Positions 35,652 to 44,435 of a DNA stretch of 64,000 bases are shown one piece after another (the stretch's first letter is position 1; the number at the start of each line of letters is the position of its first letter). The stretch is from Rhodopseudomonas sp. P2A-2r. Its GTDB lineage: Bacteria; Pseudomonadota; Alphaproteobacteria; Rhizobiales; Xanthobacteraceae. Location of the stretch: NCBI RefSeq assembly GCF_026015985.1, contig NZ_CP110389.1, positions 1,892,001 to 1,956,000 on the forward strand, written 5' to 3'. The notes beneath the pieces were generated by a model. The model searched no databases and had not been told where the DNA came from. It saw only the letters and a program-made list of their open reading frames with translations. The translations under genes and the position numbers were made by a program.

Positions 35652-36230
35652 TCATGTCGACCCGAAAGAAGAAGCTCCGGCCGAGCTCGACAACCAGTGC
35701 CAGAAGCTCGCGCTGAGGCTGCGCGCGACGATGACGTCTATCGCAGGTGACTCGTCGATCTTGCACAGCGTGACGCCGACATGGGCGATCTGCGTGACGG
35801 CGACGCTGCCGGCCGGAAAGGCCTTGGCATCGAGATCAATCGCCACGCCCTTCGCCAGCGTCTCGATCAGCGCGGGGCCGCTCAGCCGTAATACACCGCA
35901 GGCGCCGGACTGATCGACCACCGAGGCAACGCCCTCGAGTTGTTGCGCGAGGTTGGCGACGAAACGCGCCGGCGGCGCGCTGTGAATTGCCAGCCATCGT
36001 CCGGGTCCGGTACCGAGCAAAGCGAGGGCGTCGCTGCCGCGCCAGTGCGGGCCGCTGGGCAGATCGATGTCGTACTGTTCCTTAATGGATGCCGCGAGCG
36101 CATCGATCTTGCCCTTGCGCGCCATCAGCGTCGCGATGCCGAGGCCTGCTCGTTCGTGGACGGTGAGGCCGCGGCCGACGATAGGCAGCGGCAAATCGAC
36201 GAAGGCGGAGATGGAGGTGAGGTCAGCCAC
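35652..36230 (-). CDS. mgdD: Sarcosine oxidase gamma subunit family; probable N-methylglutamate dehydrogenase subunit D
   Basis: A 192-residue protein of the SoxG family, with LALLGTGPGRWLAIHS and VVDQSGACGVLRLSGPA typical of the folate-binding (GcvT-like) fold. It starts with GTG at 36230, overlapping the end of the alpha-subunit gene. In heterotetrameric sarcosine oxidase this is the smallest catalytic-complex partner after delta; the gene neighbourhood favours the N-methylglutamate dehydrogenase version. Last gene of the leftward operon. Confidence 0.82.
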   Translation of the reverse strand: MADLTSISAFVDLPLPIVGRGLTVHERAGLGIATLMARKGKIDALAASIKEQYDIDLPSGPHWRGSDALALLGTGPGRWLAIHSAPPARFVANLAQQLEGVASVVDQSGACGVLRLSGPALIETLAKGVAIDLDAKAFPAGSVAVTQIAHVGVTLCKIDESPAIDVIVARSLSASFWHWLSSSAGASSFGST

Positions 36231-39179
36231 GCAGCCGCGCTCCTTCTGCGTCGACGAAGACCGGCGACACCACTTCGAGATCGAGATCGGCGGACCGGAT
36301 CGGGTCCCAGGCCCGGATGATCTCACCGATCCGTTCGGGGCCATCGGCTAGCAGGCCGAGGCCGATCCAGTGGCCGCAGGAGGGGCTGAAGGCCGACGAG
36401 GTGATGTAGCCGGCCTCGTTATCGGGAGAGGGCGTCACTCCGCGGGCAAAGAGCAACGCGCCGTTGCGCAGCCGCTGGCCGCGATCGACGGGCTGCAATC
36501 CGACCAGCGTCGGGCGGGTCGGATCGACCAGCGCCGGGCGGTCGGCCATGGCGCGGCCGATGTAATCCTTCGTCTGCGACATCATCCTTCCCAGCCCGAG
36601 ATCGCGCGCCACGGTCTGGCCGTTGAGTTCGGAGCCGGCGACATGGCCCTTCTCGATGCGCATCACGCTGAGTGCCTCGGTGCCGTATAGCGAGACGCCG
36701 AAGGTTGCGCCGGCCTGCATCAGTGCGCGCAACAGCGCCTCGCCGCGATCCGCGGGGGCGGCGATCTCGTAGGCCAGTTCGCCGGAGAACGAGACGCGGA
36801 ACAGCCGCAGCGGAATGTCGCCGAAATCGAATTCGACGCAGCCCATATAGGGAAAGGCATCGTTGGACAGATCGATGGCGGCGCCGAGCATGGCCTGCAG
36901 CAGTTCGCGCGAACGCGGACCCGCCACCGCATATTGCGCCCATTGTTCGGTGACCGAAACCATCTGCACGTCGAGCTCCGGCCATAGCACCTGGTGGTAG
37001 TATTCCAGATGCTGCATGACCTTGCCGGCATTCACCGTGGTGGTGGTCAACACGTAATGCTCGGGCGCCAGCCGCGCGACGGTGCCGTCGTCCATGACGA
37101 ACCCATCCTCGCGCAGCATCGCGCCATAGCGCACGCGGCCGACGGGGAGTGTCGAGAAGGTGTTGATATAGATGCGGTCGAGGAAGGCGCCGACATCGCT
37201 GCCGCACAGCGCGATCTTGCCGAGCGTCGAGACATCGCAGATGCCGACCCGCTCGCGCACTGCCCTCACCTCACGCGTCACGCTGGTGAGCCAGTCGGTC
37301 TCGCCGCGCGCATTGAACCACTGCGCGCGCAACCATTGTCCGGCCTCGACGAAGGTCGCGTTGGCCGCCTCGGAAAAGGCAAGGCTCGCGGTCAGCCGGG
37401 TCGGCTTGAAATGCTTGCCCTTGTGGATGCCCGCGAAGGCGGCGATGGCCACCGGCACATGCGGCGGTCGGGCGCGGGTGGCGCCGGTCTCGGCGATGGT
37501 CTTCCTGATTTCGCCGGCAAGGATGGCGAGGCCGTTGACGTTCGACGTCTTGCCCTGGTCGGTGGCCATGCCCAGCGTGGTGTAGCGCTTGAGATGCTCG
37601 ACCGAGCGAAAGCCTTCCTGCGCTGCCAGCGCGATGTCGGTGGCGGTGACGTCGTTCTGCAGGTCGACGAAGGCCTTGGCGCGCGATCCCGCAAACAGCC
37701 ATACGGGGAAACGCCGGCGGCTTCGTCGCTGGTGCGATAGGTTGGTATCGCTGTCGTCGCATGGCCTGCACGCGTTGCTGCCTCCGCGCCGGCGCGCGCG
37801 CCGTGCTGCAAGGCGTCGCCCAGCGTCCATTGGCCGGCGGCGGCGCCCGCGATCTGCATGGTCTTCGGCGGCGCGGCGCACAGGAAAGCGGCGGCGGCGT
37901 CCGACCAGTCGCCCTTGCCGCCGAGATGGGTGGCGATGCCGATCGACGAATTCCAGCCGCCGGATACTGCGAGCGTATCGGCTTCGATAGTCGTTGCCCT
38001 GCCTTCGCTATCGACGATGGCGATGGAGCTGAGGCGGCGATAGCCGGAAGTGTCGGTGACATGGGCGCCAAGGTACTGCGGAGCGTTGCCGGCGAGGCCG
38101 CGCACGGCGGGCGATATGTCACGTCGCGCATCGACAATGCCGGCGAGCGTCACGCCGGCCTTGCGCAGGTCGGCGGCCGTGCGCCAGCCGTCATCCGACG
38201 TGGTGAAGATCGCGACACGCTGGCCGGGGCTGACGCCGAATCGGTTGAGATAGGTCCGCACCGCCGAGGCCAGCATGATGCCCGGCCGGTCGTTGGCCGG
38301 AAATACCAGCGGCCGTTCCTGCGCGCCCGCAGCGAGGATGCATTGGGTGGCGACGATCTTCCACAGCCGCTGCCGTGGCATGAATGGCGCGGGTTCGATG
38401 AGGTGATCGGAGACGCGCTCCAGCGCGCCGTATTCGCCGTCATAGGCGCCGAACACGGCGGTGCGCCGGAGGATGCGCACGTTTGCAAATGTGCCGAGTT
38501 CGGCTTCTGCCTGCACTGCCCATGACGTCGCGCTCACGCCGTCGATGGTGTCGTTCTCCGCCAGCAACCGGCCGCCGAGCACAAAATCTTCTTCGGCGAG
38601 GATAACCCGCGCACCGGCGCGACCGGCTGCCAATGCCGCGGCAAGGCCGGCCGGGCCAGCGCCAATCACCAGCAGGTCGCAGAACGCGTGCGCCTTCTCG
38701 TAAGTGTCGGGATCGTCCTGTCCGCTCAGCGTGCCCAATCCGGCGGAGGCGCGGATCGCCGGCTCGTAGAATTTTTCCCAGAACGAAGCGGGCCACATGA
38801 AGGTCTTGTAGTAGAATCCGGCATTCAGCAGCGGCCCGGCCAGCTGATGCACGGCGCGCAAATCGAAGCGCGGCGATGGCCAGCAATTCTGGCTCGACGC
38901 CTCCAGCCCGTCATACAGTTCGACGGTGGTCGCCTTGGTGTTTGGTTCGGCCCGCGCGCCGGAGCGCAGGGTCACCAGCGCATTGGGCTCCTCCGGCCCG
39001 GCGGAGAATATGCCGCGGGGCCGGTGATATTTGAACGAGCGGCCGACCAGCATGATGTCGTTGGCGAGCAGCGCCGAGGCCAGCGTGTCGCCGGCGAAGC
39101 CGCGGAATGGCTTGCCGTCGAAGCGAAACGACAGCGCTTTGCCGCGGTCGATCAGTCCGCCCGATGCGATGCGGCTCAT
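36223..39179 (-). CDS. mgdC: Sarcosine oxidase alpha subunit family; probable N-methylglutamate dehydrogenase subunit C (frameshift in this sequence)
   Basis: About 985 residues over two frames. Order: an N-terminal ferredoxin-like domain (FRGFAGDTLASALLAND, GRSFKYHRPRGIFS), an NAD-binding domain (VIGAGPAGLAAALAAGRAG), then the GcvT-like folate domain (RYTTLGMATDQGK, VGRVRYGAMLREDGFVMDDG). The frame changes at the run of four G at 37705-37708 on the plus strand; one more base gives AAGVSPVWLFAGSRAKAFVD. The start at 39179 overlaps the delta-subunit stop by ATGA. The alpha subunit carries NAD and the tetrahydrofolate site that captures the methyl group as methylene-folate. Confidence 0.87.
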
Positions 39180-39433
39180 GGTGTTGCTCCGTGGGCCAGC
39201 GCCGCGTCGACGATCTCGTGCGTGGTGATGTTGCGCGTCACCACCAGCCAAGCGTGGCAGCCTGCCTGGTGATACCAGTGCTCTTTATGCAAGCCGGCCG
39301 GATTGTCGCGCTGATAGACGTAGTCATACATCGCATCGGCATCGTGGGTCGTCGGACGCGTCAGCGTGGCGTCGCCGTGATAGGCGAATTCGTTGATGTC
39401 GCGGGAGCCGCAGAAGGGGCAGGGGATGCGCAT
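39176..39433 (-). CDS. mgdB: Sarcosine oxidase delta subunit family; probable N-methylglutamate dehydrogenase subunit B
   Basis: An 85-residue zinc-binding subunit. It opens MRIPCPFCGSRDINEF with the CxxC pair and continues with YHQAGCHAWL, which supplies the remaining zinc ligands. The family is normally 85-100 residues, so this is complete. It lies between the beta and alpha genes, 5 bp after beta and overlapping alpha by ATGA. Confidence 0.9.
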   Translation of the reverse strand: MRIPCPFCGSRDINEFAYHGDATLTRPTTHDADAMYDYVYQRDNPAGLHKEHWYHQAGCHAWLVVTRNITTHEIVDAALAHGATP

Positions 39434-39438
39434 GATGC

Positions 39439-40689
39439 TCAGTGCAGGTTGGGTTGGGCGCCCTGGCCCTTTTCGTCGAGGATGGCGCCGCTGCGAAAGC
39501 GGTCGAGCCGCAGCGCGGTGGCGGCGGGATGCGGTTCGTCTTTCGCCAGCAGATGCGCGAACACCAGGCCGGAGCCCGGCGTCGCCTTGAAGCCGCCATA
39601 GCACCAGCCGGCATTGAGATAGAGCCCGTCGATATGGGTGCGGTCGATGATCGGCGAGCCATCCATGGACATGTCGACGAGGCCGCCCCAGTTGCGCAGC
39701 ATCCGCGCGCGGCCGATCGCCGGCATCAAGGCCATGCCACCCTCGCAGACGTCCTCCGCGACAGGCAGATTGCCGCGCTGGGCATAGGAGTTGTAGCCGT
39801 CGATGTCGCCGCCGAACACCAGCCCGCCCTTGTCGGACTGGCTGATATAAAAGTGTCCGGCGCCGAAGGTGATGACGCCGGGAATCACCGGCTTCAGTCC
39901 TTCGGAAACAAACGCCTGCAGCACATGACTCTCGATCGGCAGCCGCATCCCGGCCATGGCGGCCACCCGTGAGCTGGAGCCGGCCACGGCGACGCCGACC
40001 TTCTTCGCCCTGATCTTGCCGCGCGTCGTGGTGACGCCCGTCACCCGGCCGCCCTCGATGTCGAAGCCGGTGACCTCGCAGTTCTGGATCACGTCGACGC
40101 CGCGGTCCGAGGCACCGCGCGCATAACCCCAGGCCACGGCGTCATGGCGCACAGTGCCACCGCGCTTCTGCAGCAACCCGCCCTGGATCGGAAACCGCGC
40201 GGCATCGAAGTTCAGGAACGGATACAGCTTCCTCACGCCGTCGCGATCCAGCAGCTCCGCGTCGGCGCCGTTCAGGATCATCATGTTGCCGCGTCGCGCA
40301 TAGGCGTCGCGCTGGCCGTCGGAATGGAACAGGTTCAGCACGCCGCGCTGGCTGACCATGGCGTTGTAATTGAAATCCTGTTCGAGACCTTCCCACAGCT
40401 TCAGCGACAGCTCGTAGAGCGGGATATTGCCCGACAGCAGATAGTTGGAGCGGATGATGGTGGTGTTGCGGCCGACATTGCCTGACCCGATCCAGCTCTT
40501 CTCCAGCACGGCGATGTTCTTGAGGCCATATTCCTTCGCCAGATAATAGGCCGTGGCGAGGCCATGGCCGCCGCCGCCGACAATGACGATGTCGTATTCG
40601 GGTTTGGGCGCGGCGTCGCGCCATTGCGGGGTCCAGCCGCTGTGGCCGGACAGCGTCTGCTTGATCAGCGATGTCAGCGAATAGCGCAT
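39439..40689 (-). CDS. mgdA: Sarcosine oxidase beta subunit family; probable N-methylglutamate dehydrogenase subunit A
   Basis: A 416-residue flavoprotein of the DAO family, with the FAD loop DIVIVGGGGHGLATAYYLA (residues 33-51), ENVGRN-like IGSGNVGRNTTIIR, and the C-terminal YLNAGWCYGGFKATPGSG. The beta subunit binds the FAD that oxidises the N-methyl amino acid. In the N-methylglutamate pathway the substrate is N-methylglutamate rather than sarcosine; sequence alone does not separate the two, the neighbouring genes do. First gene after the XRE-cupin regulator. Confidence 0.88.
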   Translation of the reverse strand: MRYSLTSLIKQTLSGHSGWTPQWRDAAPKPEYDIVIVGGGGHGLATAYYLAKEYGLKNIAVLEKSWIGSGNVGRNTTIIRSNYLLSGNIPLYELSLKLWEGLEQDFNYNAMVSQRGVLNLFHSDGQRDAYARRGNMMILNGADAELLDRDGVRKLYPFLNFDAARFPIQGGLLQKRGGTVRHDAVAWGYARGASDRGVDVIQNCEVTGFDIEGGRVTGVTTTRGKIRAKKVGVAVAGSSSRVAAMAGMRLPIESHVLQAFVSEGLKPVIPGVITFGAGHFYISQSDKGGLVFGGDIDGYNSYAQRGNLPVAEDVCEGGMALMPAIGRARMLRNWGGLVDMSMDGSPIIDRTHIDGLYLNAGWCYGGFKATPGSGLVFAHLLAKDEPHPAATALRLDRFRSGAILDEKGQGAQPNLH

Positions 40690-40702
40690 GTCAGGCCATG
40701 GT

Positions 40703-41395
40703 TCAGGTGCGGCGGGGATAGACGATGACCGAGAGATAGGTCATCGGTGCCTTGATCAGTTCTTCAGGCCCGTGCCGCGCCGCGGCGTCGAAGAACAGCG
40801 CGTCGCCCGGCTCCATCAGATAGGTCTGGTCGGCGTGGCGATAGCGCACCTTGCCGGACAGCATGTAGATCAGCTCGACACCGGCGTGGCGGAAATTGGT
40901 GTAGGGCTCGGCGTCTTCCTTCAGTGTGATCAGATAGGGCTCGACGCCCAGTTCGCCGTGAATGGAATGGCCCAGCAGATTGTACTGGTGGCCGGCCTTG
41001 GTGCCGCGGCGCTCTATGTTGACGCCGGCTCCGGCCTTGACGAAGGAGCAGTCGCGGCGCTCCTCGGTCTCGCGGAAGAACCGGCTGATCGGCACGTTGA
41101 GCGCTGTGGACAGCGCGTTCAGCGTACCCAGCGAAGCCGAGATGCTGCCGGTCTCGATCTTCGACAGCATGCCGGTGGAAATCCCGGCCGAGGCCGACAG
41201 CTCCGCCACGGTCAGTTCGAGCTCCTTGCGCAGCTTGCGCACCTCGTTGCCGATCTGCGATTCCAGCGTGCTGGCCACTTCAGCCGGCGCGTTGGAGCCG
41301 GTCAGCAGCTCGCCGGCTTTGGCGGGCACAGCCTTCGCTGCCGTCTTCCTGGCGGCGGGCTTGGCGGATTTCGGTTTGGCCTTCACGGACGGCAT
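40703..41395 (-). CDS. XRE-family regulator with C-terminal cupin domain
   Basis: A 230-residue regulator. A lysine/alanine-rich tail (residues 1-30) precedes a helix-turn-helix (IGNEVRKLRKELELTVAELS, then GISTGMLSKIETGSISASL). The C-terminal cupin (GVELIYMLSGKVRYRHADQ, EPGDALFFDA) would sense a small ligand. It is transcribed with the leftward operon and is divergent from mgsA, so it can control both halves of the methylamine locus. Regulators of this type are common next to amine-catabolic genes. Confidence 0.87.
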   Translation of the reverse strand: MPSVKAKPKSAKPAARKTAAKAVPAKAGELLTGSNAPAEVASTLESQIGNEVRKLRKELELTVAELSASAGISTGMLSKIETGSISASLGTLNALSTALNVPISRFFRETEERRDCSFVKAGAGVNIERRGTKAGHQYNLLGHSIHGELGVEPYLITLKEDAEPYTNFRHAGVELIYMLSGKVRYRHADQTYLMEPGDALFFDAAARHGPEELIKAPMTYLSVIVYPRRT

Positions 41396-41428
41396 GCTGT
41401 TTCCCGGGTCATCGCCTGCGCGATTTCA

Positions 41429-41476
41429 TTGACAACTGTCATATCACGGAATACCTGTAAAGAAAGTAAGTTTCTT
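41429..41476 (+). promoter_or_regulatory. mgsA promoter region with inverted repeat
   Basis: TTGACA (41429-41434) followed after 17 bases by TACCTG (41452-41457) is a possible promoter towards mgsA. Immediately downstream, AAGAAA (41460-41465) and TTTCTT (41471-41476) form a perfect inverted repeat with a 5-base spacer, ten bases before the ATG. It is a candidate site for the divergent XRE-cupin protein. Confidence 0.45.
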
Positions 41477-41485
41477 GAGGCGAAA

Positions 41486-42379
41486 ATGTGTGGAATTGCC
41501 GGACTGTTCCTGAAGAACAAGGCGCTGGAGCCGCAGCTCGGCGCCATGCTGCACCGCATGCTGGAAACCCTGTCGGACCGCGGGCCTGATAGCGCCGGCT
41601 TTGCGGTGTTCGGCGGCGGCGAGGCCGGGCGCGTCAAGTCGACGCTGCGGATCGCGGAAGGCGCCGACGCCAATGCCGTGATCGCGCAGCTGGAAAGCCG
41701 GCTCGGCGCGCTCGCCCCGGTGGTCCGCTCCAATCACGTCATCATCTCCGTCCCGTCCGACAGGCACGATCAGCTGCACGCCGCGATTGCCGCGCTGGCG
41801 CCCGCCGTCGAACTGGTCGGCTCCGGCGCCCGCATGGAATTGTACAAGGAGGTCGGGTTGCCCGGCGATGTGGCGAAACGTTTCGCGCTGTCGTCGATGT
41901 CTGGCACCCACGCCATCGGTCACACCCGCATGGCCACCGAATCTGCCGTCACCACCAATGGCGCGCATCCGTTTTCCACCGGCCTCGACCAGTGCCTTGT
42001 GCATAACGGCTCGCTGTCGAACCACAACGCCGTGCGTCGCACCTTGAAGGGCGAGGGCCTCAGCTTCGCCACCGACAATGACAGCGAGGTCGCGGCCGGC
42101 TACCTGACCTGGCGGATGCGTGAGGGTGCAAGCCTGGAGCAGGCGCTGACCCAAAGCCTCGATGATCTCGATGGCTTCTATACCTTCGTGGTCGGCACCG
42201 AGTCAGGCTTCGCGGTGCTGCGCGATCCCATCGCCTGCAAGCCTGCCGTGATGGCTGAGACCGACGACTACGTCGCCTTCGGTTCGGAGTATCGCGCGCT
42301 CGATGGCCTGCCGGGCATCGACAAGGCCCGCGTGTTCGAGCCCGAGCCGGCGCGGGTCTATGCCTGGGAACGTGCCTGA
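41486..42379 (+). CDS. mgsA: Class II glutamine amidotransferase (GlxB); probable N-methylglutamate synthase subunit A
   Basis: A 297-residue class II amidotransferase. Cys2 in MCGIAGLFLK is the N-terminal nucleophile; SDRGPDSAGF, GHTRMATES and LVHNGSLSNHN are the further active-site motifs. It corresponds to the amidotransferase domain of glutamate synthase as a separate protein. In the N-methylglutamate pathway it acts on gamma-glutamylmethylamide. It overlaps the next gene (TGATG). Confidence 0.88.
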   Translation: MCGIAGLFLKNKALEPQLGAMLHRMLETLSDRGPDSAGFAVFGGGEAGRVKSTLRIAEGADANAVIAQLESRLGALAPVVRSNHVIISVPSDRHDQLHAAIAALAPAVELVGSGARMELYKEVGLPGDVAKRFALSSMSGTHAIGHTRMATESAVTTNGAHPFSTGLDQCLVHNGSLSNHNAVRRTLKGEGLSFATDNDSEVAAGYLTWRMREGASLEQALTQSLDDLDGFYTFVVGTESGFAVLRDPIACKPAVMAETDDYVAFGSEYRALDGLPGIDKARVFEPEPARVYAWERA

Positions 42380-43065
42380 TGACATCCGCTGACCTCGCCT
42401 CGATCACGCTGCGTGAGCTGAATGCCACCCTGCACGCATTGCCCGCCGACACCAACGAGACCCATTGGCTGGTCGCCAATCCCGGCGGCAAGCACGCCAT
42501 CGCCTGCGGCCTGACCCTGCCCATCACCGTCGAGATCGACGGTCACGTCGGCTACTACTGTGCCGGCATGAACAGCGAAGCCACCGTATTGGTGAAGGGC
42601 AATGCCGGCGTCGGCATAGCCGAGAACATGATGTCAGGCGAGGTGCGGGTCCAGGGCGATGCCAGCCAGGCCGCCGGCGCCACCGGCAATGGCGGGCTGC
42701 TCGTCATCGAAGGCAATGCCTCGGCGCGCTGCGGCATCTCCATGAAGGGCATCGACATTGTGGTGAAGGGCTCGATCGGGCCGATGAGCGCCTTCATGGC
42801 GCAGGCCGGCAATCTTGTGGTGCTCGGCGATGCCGGCGAGGCGCTCGGCGATTCGATCTACGAGGCGCGGCTGTTCGTGCGCGGCGCGGTGAAGAGCCTC
42901 GGCTCCGACTGCGAGGAAAAGCCGATGACATCAGACGATCGCAGCGTGCTCGATGCGGTGCTGGCGAAGGCCGGGATCGCGGACGTCGATGCCGGAGCCT
43001 TCCGGCTCTACGGTTCCGCGCGAAAGCTTTATCATTTTCATGTCGACAACGTCGACGCGTATTGA
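42379..43065 (+). CDS. mgsB: GlxC, GltB C-terminal-like beta-helix protein; probable N-methylglutamate synthase subunit B
   Basis: A 228-residue protein matching the C-terminal domain of glutamate synthase: repeated glycine-rich turns (GHVGYYCAGMNSEATVLVKG, GNGGLLVIEGNASARCGISM, MAQAGNLVVLGDAGEALG) form a right-handed beta helix. In GltS this domain is structural and links the amidotransferase to the synthase site. It is coupled to mgsA. Confidence 0.88.
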   Translation: MTSADLASITLRELNATLHALPADTNETHWLVANPGGKHAIACGLTLPITVEIDGHVGYYCAGMNSEATVLVKGNAGVGIAENMMSGEVRVQGDASQAAGATGNGGLLVIEGNASARCGISMKGIDIVVKGSIGPMSAFMAQAGNLVVLGDAGEALGDSIYEARLFVRGAVKSLGSDCEEKPMTSDDRSVLDAVLAKAGIADVDAGAFRLYGSARKLYHFHVDNVDAY

Positions 43066-43076
43066 TCGGACGTTTC

Positions 43077-44411
43077 ATGGCCGGGCACGACCAACCCACC
43101 CATCGCACGCTGCCGCGCTTTTCGGCGACTTTCGACCCGCACACCATCGTCGAGATCCAGCGCGCTGCCGCCACCGGCATCTATGACATCCGCGGCGGCG
43201 GCGCCAAGCGCAAGCTGCCGCATTTCGACGACCTGTTGTTCCTGGGCGCGTCGATCTCGCGCTATCCGCTGGAAGGCTACCGCGAGAAGTGCGGCACCAA
43301 CGTGCTGCTCGGCACGCGCTTTGCGAAGAAGCCGATCGAGCTGAAGATCCCCATCACCATCGCCGGCATGAGCTTCGGCGCGCTGTCGGGACCTGCCAAG
43401 GAGGCGCTCGGCCGCGGCGCCTCCGCCATGGGCACGTCGACGACGACCGGCGACGGCGGCATGACGCCGGAAGAGCGCGGCCATTCCTCGCTGCTGGTCT
43501 ATCAGGTGCTGCCGTCGCGCTACGGCATGAACCCGGTCGACCTGCGCCGCGCCGATGCCATCGAAGTGGTGATCGGGCAGGGCGCCAAGCCCGGCGGCGG
43601 CGGCATGCTGCTCGGCCAGAAGATCACCAAGCGCGTCGCCGATATGCGTCGGCTGCCGGAAGGCATCGACCAGCGCTCGGCCTGCCGCCATCCGGACTGG
43701 ACCGGTCCTGACGATCTCGAGATCAAGATCGAGGAATTGCGCGAGATCACCGACTGGCAGAAGCCGATCTTCGTCAAGGTCGGCGCCTCAAGGCCCTATT
43801 ACGACACCGCGCTGGCGGTGAAGTCCGGCGCCGACGTGGTGGTGCTCGACGGCATGCAGGGCGGCACGGCCGCCACGCAGGACGTGTTCATCGAGAATGT
43901 CGGTCTGCCGATCCTCGCCGCCATCCGGCCGGCCGTGCAGGCGCTGCAGGACCTCGGCCTGCATCGCAAGGTGCAACTGATTGTGTCGGGCGGCATCCGC
44001 ACCGGCGCCGATGTCGCAAAGGCGCTGGCGCTCGGCGCCGACGCGGTGTCGATCGGCACTGCGGCGCTGATCGCGCTCGGCGATAACGATCCGCGGCTGG
44101 AGGATGAATACCGCGCGCTCGGCACCACCGCCGGCGCCTATGACGACTGGCACGAGGGCCGCGATCCCGCCGGCATCACCACGCAGGATCCGCAGCTGGC
44201 CGCACGGCTCGATCCGGTGCTGGCCGGCCGCCGCCTTGCCAACTATCTCGCGGTGCTGACGCTGGAGTGCCAGACCATCGCGCGCGCCTGCGGCAAGAGC
44301 CACGTCCACAATCTCGAACCGGAAGATCTGGTGGCGCTGACGGTGGAGGCTGCCGCGATGGCTGGCGTGCCGCTTGCAGGCACCGACTGGATACCGGGGA
44401 AGACTTACTGA
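43077..44411 (+). CDS. mgsC: GlxD, FMN-binding glutamate synthase domain protein; probable N-methylglutamate synthase subunit C
   Basis: A 444-residue TIM-barrel FMN protein matching the central synthase domain of GltS: AGMSFGALSGPAKEALGRGA, STTTGDGGMTPEER, GQGAKPGGGGMLLGQKI, VVLDGMQGGTAATQDVF and SGGIRTGADVAKALALGADA. With mgsA and mgsB it rebuilds glutamate synthase from three polypeptides. The ATG at 43077 is 11 bp after mgsB. Confidence 0.9.
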   Translation: MAGHDQPTHRTLPRFSATFDPHTIVEIQRAAATGIYDIRGGGAKRKLPHFDDLLFLGASISRYPLEGYREKCGTNVLLGTRFAKKPIELKIPITIAGMSFGALSGPAKEALGRGASAMGTSTTTGDGGMTPEERGHSSLLVYQVLPSRYGMNPVDLRRADAIEVVIGQGAKPGGGGMLLGQKITKRVADMRRLPEGIDQRSACRHPDWTGPDDLEIKIEELREITDWQKPIFVKVGASRPYYDTALAVKSGADVVVLDGMQGGTAATQDVFIENVGLPILAAIRPAVQALQDLGLHRKVQLIVSGGIRTGADVAKALALGADAVSIGTAALIALGDNDPRLEDEYRALGTTAGAYDDWHEGRDPAGITTQDPQLAARLDPVLAGRRLANYLAVLTLECQTIARACGKSHVHNLEPEDLVALTVEAAAMAGVPLAGTDWIPGKTY

Positions 44412-44435
44412 GTTTCATCATCGTGCGGGGGCGAC

